From the NCBI GenBank assembly GCA_945878835.1, contig CAMCUG010000012.1:1-17653 (forward strand): 17,653 nt of DNA, given 5' to 3'. Made by a program: the position numbers and the translations under genes. Origin of the DNA: Chryseobacterium gleum. Lineage in GTDB: Bacteria > Bacteroidota > Bacteroidia > Flavobacteriales_D > Sanyastnellaceae. Position 1 is the first letter of the stretch. Each line of letters begins with the position of its first letter. The notes under the pieces were generated by a model. The model ran no database searches and had not been told where the DNA came from. It worked only from the letters and a program-made list of their open reading frames with translations. Below, one piece after another: positions 14,236 through 17,653 of this stretch.

Positions 14236-16020
14236 ATGAAAAGAATTTTACTCTTGTTGATTTCTGCGGCGATCGCGATATCGTCCAATGCACAAGCTAC
14301 TTCTGCGACTGCCTTGGCCATAACTCCAGGAAATTATTTGTTAAATGGGGTCGGATACACCCCAGTTACGCCAACCAGTCAATGTTTGGTAACAACGAGT
14401 GCGCAAACCACCACGACCTGCACCGCAGCAGCCCCAACAAAGGCCTGTTGGTTTAAGTTTACAGTTCCTGGGGGGACGTTATCAGCAGCAGTTAAAGTGA
14501 CCGTTGTGCCTACAGGGTTTGATGCGTCAATAGATTTTTACGCAGGAACTGCGGCGGCTCCAATTTATATGCAATGCGTGAATGCCGCTGGTTCTAGTGC
14601 GACGGAAACGTTAAAAACAACTTGGGCGAGCAATCCTGTGAATCCAGGAACGGAATATTATTTCAGAGTTGGGTCAAACGGAACTACTGCATCGTGCTTT
14701 ACCGTTAAAGTAGAGTACTATCCAACAGCTCAACTACTTTCTTCTCCAAATCCTTCTCCGGATGCTGGATTGGTGGGCTACAGAACAAATAATTTTGCGA
14801 AACGGAACAACCCAACATTTGCAGCGCAAAATAATTTAGTTACTTCTACACGTTATCGTTTTGTTGATCAGGCTGATCCAACAGGGACGCCTTGCACAGG
14901 AAATACAGGAGCTTCAAGTGTGGATCAATTGTATTTATATAGTTTTCCTTGCATCTGCTACGGAAAAACGTACGATGTATACATAGAAATTCAAATGGAT
15001 GGAATTTGGTGTGGCGAAGGTCCGGTAAGAACTTTGGCTATGGAAGCTTATCCGAATAATACCATTAGCAATGCCCCATGTGCGACAGTGACTTTACTAG
15101 GAGGGGTTTTGAATTCGACTTATTTGGGATCAACTGCTATTACAGAATGGGAGTTTACGTTGGCCGGAAATGTAATTGTTACGACCCAAACTCCTGCTGG
15201 TATCACAACGCTGAATATGAATATACCTGCACTGGCGTGTCTGCGATACAACCGAATTTATTCGGTTCGAATTCGCATGAATTATTGCAATGTTTGGGGT
15301 CTTTGGAGTGCGCCGTATTGTTTAATTACTGCTCCAATTCCATACTTAACGGTAACCGGTGGGCCACCGACCTACTCGAACATCTGTAACACAACCATTT
15401 CGCCATACGCCATTGTGTATTCACAATTCACACAAGGAGCCAACCAATATATTTGGCAAATTGCGCAGGTGAATCCTGCAGCACCACAAACACCAATTGC
15501 CCCGTCTATTTTAGCAACAACAGCTCTTGAGGTTTTAATGTTGAATCAATTTGCCCTTACCCCAGGTAATTCATACCGTATTGGAGTGAAACCGAAATTA
15601 ACTTCCTGCAGTTCTCCGCAAGAAGGAGACTACGGCCAATTTTGCGTTGTTACTATAGGTGCTTTAATGGCTCCGAACGATCCGAGTGCAATGGAAGTTG
15701 TGAATGATGAAATTCATGTTGAAAGGAATGCAGCAGATATTATGGAAGTGGATAACCAAGGAAATGTCGCGGTAATTTCATTCCAAGGAATTGAAGAAAA
15801 GATGGCCACAATTCGAATCACCGATGAGCGTGCTTTAGGAAAAGGAATGATTCAATTGGTAGGAATGAATGGGCAAATGCTTTTTTCAAAAGATGTGTTC
15901 ATTGAATCGGTGGAACAATTGATTCAAGTGCCACTTCCTTCGAATATTGCTTCGGGATTGTATATGGTGTCTTTCAGAACGCAAGAGCACACGGTTACAG
16001 AGAAGTTCTGGGTTAGATAG
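14236..16020 (+). CDS. Secreted protein with PPC-like domain, three repeats and a T9SS sorting domain
   Basis: This 594-residue protein has a Sec signal peptide (MKRILLLLISAAIAISSNA, cleavage near residue 19). Next is a beta-rich domain (about 25-162) with ACWFKFTVP, FDASIDFYAG and GTEYYFRVGS, resembling pre-peptidase C-terminal domains. Three Cys-rich repeats of about 95-105 residues follow (about 163-267, 270-365 and 370-475). Their conserved ends are KTYDVYIEIQ, RIYSVRIRMNYCNVWG and NSYRIGVKPK. A linker leads to the C-terminal domain (about 516-594), ending IASGLYMVSFRTQE and then EKFWVR. This has the pattern of a type A T9SS sorting domain: a Gly-x-Tyr strand and a final basic residue. 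The protein is expected at the cell surface or outside, probably for adhesion or matrix roles. No catalytic residues are visible. Its T9SS machinery partner PorW is in the same window. Confidence 0.82.
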   Translation: MKRILLLLISAAIAISSNAQATSATALAITPGNYLLNGVGYTPVTPTSQCLVTTSAQTTTTCTAAAPTKACWFKFTVPGGTLSAAVKVTVVPTGFDASIDFYAGTAAAPIYMQCVNAAGSSATETLKTTWASNPVNPGTEYYFRVGSNGTTASCFTVKVEYYPTAQLLSSPNPSPDAGLVGYRTNNFAKRNNPTFAAQNNLVTSTRYRFVDQADPTGTPCTGNTGASSVDQLYLYSFPCICYGKTYDVYIEIQMDGIWCGEGPVRTLAMEAYPNNTISNAPCATVTLLGGVLNSTYLGSTAITEWEFTLAGNVIVTTQTPAGITTLNMNIPALACLRYNRIYSVRIRMNYCNVWGLWSAPYCLITAPIPYLTVTGGPPTYSNICNTTISPYAIVYSQFTQGANQYIWQIAQVNPAAPQTPIAPSILATTALEVLMLNQFALTPGNSYRIGVKPKLTSCSSPQEGDYGQFCVVTIGALMAPNDPSAMEVVNDEIHVERNAADIMEVDNQGNVAVISFQGIEEKMATIRITDERALGKGMIQLVGMNGQMLFSKDVFIESVEQLIQVPLPSNIASGLYMVSFRTQEHTVTEKFWVR

Positions 16021-16029
16021 AAAAACTTC

Positions 16030-16071
16030 GGGGCGAATGCTCAGTAGTTAGGGCGAATAATCATTCGCCCT
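16030..16071. terminator. Convergent-gene hairpins (possible bidirectional terminator)
   Basis: AGGGCGAAT (16050-16058) and ATTCGCCCT (16063-16071) form a perfect 9-bp stem around a four-base loop that contains part of the mlaF stop codon. A second GGGGCGAAT (16030-16038) can pair with the same 3' arm. On the minus strand a small TTCG-CCC-CGAA stem (16027-16037) followed by TTTTT lies just beyond. The plus-strand tail is only weakly T-rich. The structure suits ending both the cargo gene and mlaF. Confidence 0.5.
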
Positions 16072-16822
16072 TAAGGTTTTCCTTAATCTCTTGCATAAAC
16101 TCTGAAGCAAAGACAAAGTTATTCAGAGCCGTATTTTCAGATTTCAATAGGTCATGCTTATTGCCGTGCCATTCAACTCTTCCACTGCTAATGAAATTGA
16201 TGTTATCGCCGATTTCCATAACGGAATTCATGTCGTGACTTACCACAATAGTTGTGGAACCGAGGTCGTATGTGATGGAGCGAATGAGGTTGTCTATAAC
16301 AATAGAGGTTTCCGGATCTAAACCTGAGTTAGGCTCATCGACAAACAAGAATTTGGGATTCATGATAATGGCCCGAGCAATTCCCGTCCTCTTTTTCATC
16401 CCACCAGAGAGCTCGGCTGGGTATAATTTGTTTTTGCCAACAAGATTTACGCGCTCAAGGCATTCATTTACTCGAACTAATTTCTCGTCGAAGCTAAGGT
16501 TACTGTACATCGTAAGCGGAAACATAACGTTTTCCTCAACGGTCATGGAATCGAAGAGAGCAGCTCCTTGAAATAACATTCCCACTTCCTGACGAATAGC
16601 TTTGTGCTGATCTTCGTCCATGTTGAGGAAATCAACACCATCGTATAGAACACTTCCAGTATTTGGCTCTAATAAACCAACCATGCATTTCAGCAAGACA
16701 CTTTTCCCTTGACCACTTCTCCCAATAATAAAATTCACTTTTCCGGGAAAGAAGTCGATGTTAATGTCTGTGAGCACTTGAACATCTTTGAATGCTTTCG
16801 ATATGTTCTGAACCTGAATCAC
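16061..16822 (-). CDS. mlaF: MlaF-type ABC transporter ATPase
   Basis: This 253-residue cytoplasmic ATPase belongs to the MlaF (Ttg2A) group, which drives phospholipid transport between inner and outer membranes with MlaE and an MCE-domain protein. Walker A is GRSGQGKS (34-41), the Q-loop Gln is at 85 in MLFQGAALFDSMTVEENV, and the signature is LSGGMKKR (138-145). Walker B is KFLFVDEP (157-164), and the switch His is at 196 (VVSHDMNS). GQGKS and LFQGAALFDS are typical of MlaF-like proteins. Its start overlaps the end of mlaE by four bases (ATGA), so the pair is translationally coupled. The stop falls in the loop of the convergent hairpin. No MCE gene follows it here. Confidence 0.92.
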   Translation of the reverse strand: MIQVQNISKAFKDVQVLTDINIDFFPGKVNFIIGRSGQGKSVLLKCMVGLLEPNTGSVLYDGVDFLNMDEDQHKAIRQEVGMLFQGAALFDSMTVEENVMFPLTMYSNLSFDEKLVRVNECLERVNLVGKNKLYPAELSGGMKKRTGIARAIIMNPKFLFVDEPNSGLDPETSIVIDNLIRSITYDLGSTTIVVSHDMNSVMEIGDNINFISSGRVEWHGNKHDLLKSENTALNNFVFASEFMQEIKENLKGE

Positions 16823-17562
16823 AGCAGTAGTATTTGAGTAAGCAAATAATTCCCAACCATTACTGCAACCATGCTATAGACCACCCCTTTCGTACTTGAT
16901 TTTCCAACTTCCAATGCACCACCGCTTGCGTAGTAACCATGGTATGCTGGGATGGTAGAAAGAATGAATGCGAAGAAAACAGTTTTTATAAGCGAATAGA
17001 CAATTCCGTAACTGTCGAAATCGTATTGAATGCCGTATACGAAATCGTTGAGCGATACAGCTTTAGTCATGGTTCCTACAAGAGCACCCGAACAAATACC
17101 CACGCTCATAGCCAATAGAACCAAAAAGGGAAACATGACGGTAGATGCAATTAATTTAGGAAGAATTAAATAACTCGCAGAGTTCACACCCATAATGTCC
17201 AACGCATCTATTTGCTCTGAAATGCGCATGGTACCAATTTCCGATGCAATGTTACTTCCGACTTTGCCGGCCAACACAAGGGCTACAATGGTTGAAGAAA
17301 ATTCATAGATCATGGTCTGTCTGGTGGTATATCCAACTGTCCATTGCGGAATCCAACCGCTTTCAATATTTACAGCCGTTTGAAGAGTCACTACTGCACC
17401 CATAAAAAAAGAGAGCAAGGCAACAATTCCAACCGATTGCACGCCAATTTTTATCATCTCATCGGAAATCAGCGGGCGATAGATGTTCTTTTTTTCTGCA
17501 CGCGAAAAAACCCTGCGCATGAGCAAAAAATAACGTCCAAAATTTCCTAATATTCCTGTCAT
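16819..17562 (-). CDS. mlaE: MlaE-type ABC transporter permease
   Basis: This 247-residue inner-membrane permease is of the MlaE/YrbE family, the partner of MlaF in intermembrane lipid transport. It has an amphipathic N-terminal helix (1-30) and about five membrane helices. The conserved core reads LAGKVGSNIASEIGTMRISE, followed by QIDALDIMGV (97-126), which is the hallmark of the family. Length is close to that of E. coli MlaE (260). The ATG at 17562-17560 is preceded by the possible promoter at 17578-17585. Gene order mlaE-mlaF is the usual one for Bacteroidota; the MCE component is not here. Confidence 0.93.
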   Translation of the reverse strand: MTGILGNFGRYFLLMRRVFSRAEKKNIYRPLISDEMIKIGVQSVGIVALLSFFMGAVVTLQTAVNIESGWIPQWTVGYTTRQTMIYEFSSTIVALVLAGKVGSNIASEIGTMRISEQIDALDIMGVNSASYLILPKLIASTVMFPFLVLLAMSVGICSGALVGTMTKAVSLNDFVYGIQYDFDSYGIVYSLIKTVFFAFILSTIPAYHGYYASGGALEVGKSSTKGVVYSMVAVMVGNYLLTQILLL

Positions 17563-17577
17563 GATTTAAACTTACGC

Positions 17578-17585
17578 CGAAGGTA
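17578..17585 (-). promoter_or_regulatory. Possible -7 element of mlaEF
   Basis: On the minus strand the sequence is TACCTTCG, one base from TAnnTTTG. It would start transcription about 10 bases before the mlaE ATG. The rest of the 91-base stretch from 17563 to the window end is A/T-rich; I see no gene in it. No clear -33 element is present. Confidence 0.3.
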
Positions 17586-17653
17586 GTTTATTTTTTTTGA
17601 GTGTAATAATTTTTGAAGGGATAGCTATTCTTGCGCGATATTCTGTATTTTCG

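Noticed and set aside
16254..16571. A 105-codon plus-strand frame opposite mlaF
   Set aside because: It is a shadow of mlaF, whose catalytic motifs are all intact.
1..17653. CRISPR arrays, insertion sequences, prophage, integrase, tRNA or rRNA genes
   Set aside because: I saw no regular spaced repeats, transposase or integrase motifs, or cloverleaf-forming sequence. The gene content is core and compact throughout.

Overview
The window reads as a chromosomal core region of a member of the Bacteroidota, most likely a flavobacterial lineage. The evidence is a type IX secretion system (T9SS) lipoprotein of the PorW/SprE family, a secreted protein with a T9SS C-terminal sorting domain, an ATP synthase cluster in the order a-c-b-delta-alpha-gamma without beta and epsilon, few Shine-Dalgarno sequences, and several promoter -7 elements of the Bacteroidota form TAnnTTTG. 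There are no tRNA or rRNA genes, no CRISPR array, no insertion sequences and no integrase. Coding density is very high and no gap between genes exceeds 100 bases.

Layout. 1-468 is the 3' end of aspS. 518-688 is rpmH (ribosomal protein L34), with its own promoter and a clear terminator. 763-1671 is a PfkB-family kinase. It meets, tail to tail, a membrane-anchored LytM/M23-fold protein on the minus strand (1668-2522) that has lost its zinc ligands. Divergent from this is porW/sprE (2602-5280), then a bactofilin (5284-5718), a short AtpI-type protein whose start codon is problematic (about 5718-5915), a four-helix membrane protein (5912-6265), and atpB-atpE-atpF-atpH-atpA-atpG (6346-11334). Next come a polysaccharide flippase (11366-12820) overlapping a putative GT-B glycosyltransferase (12801-14183), and a T9SS cargo protein (14236-16020). 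The minus strand then carries mlaF (16061-16822) and mlaE (16819-17562).

How the genes fit together. Most of the window concerns the cell envelope and its energy supply. The pseudo-M23 protein, PorW/SprE and bactofilin form one block that could link the cell wall, a cytoplasmic polymer and the T9SS. It runs directly into the AtpI-type protein and the F1Fo ATP synthase, whose c subunit has a proton-type site. A perfect TAnnTTTG element just before the revised atpB start suggests that the ATP synthase genes also have their own promoter. The flippase and glycosyltransferase look like a surface-glycan pair, the cargo protein is a likely T9SS client, and MlaEF is the inner-membrane part of a phospholipid transporter.

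Nothing here is a clearly new defence or mobile system. The most interesting points are the inactive LytM protein beside PorW and bactofilin, the missing start codon at the bactofilin/AtpI junction, the uncharacterised membrane protein before atpB, the histidine-rich exported domain of subunit a, and two -7 elements that sit in hairpin loops.
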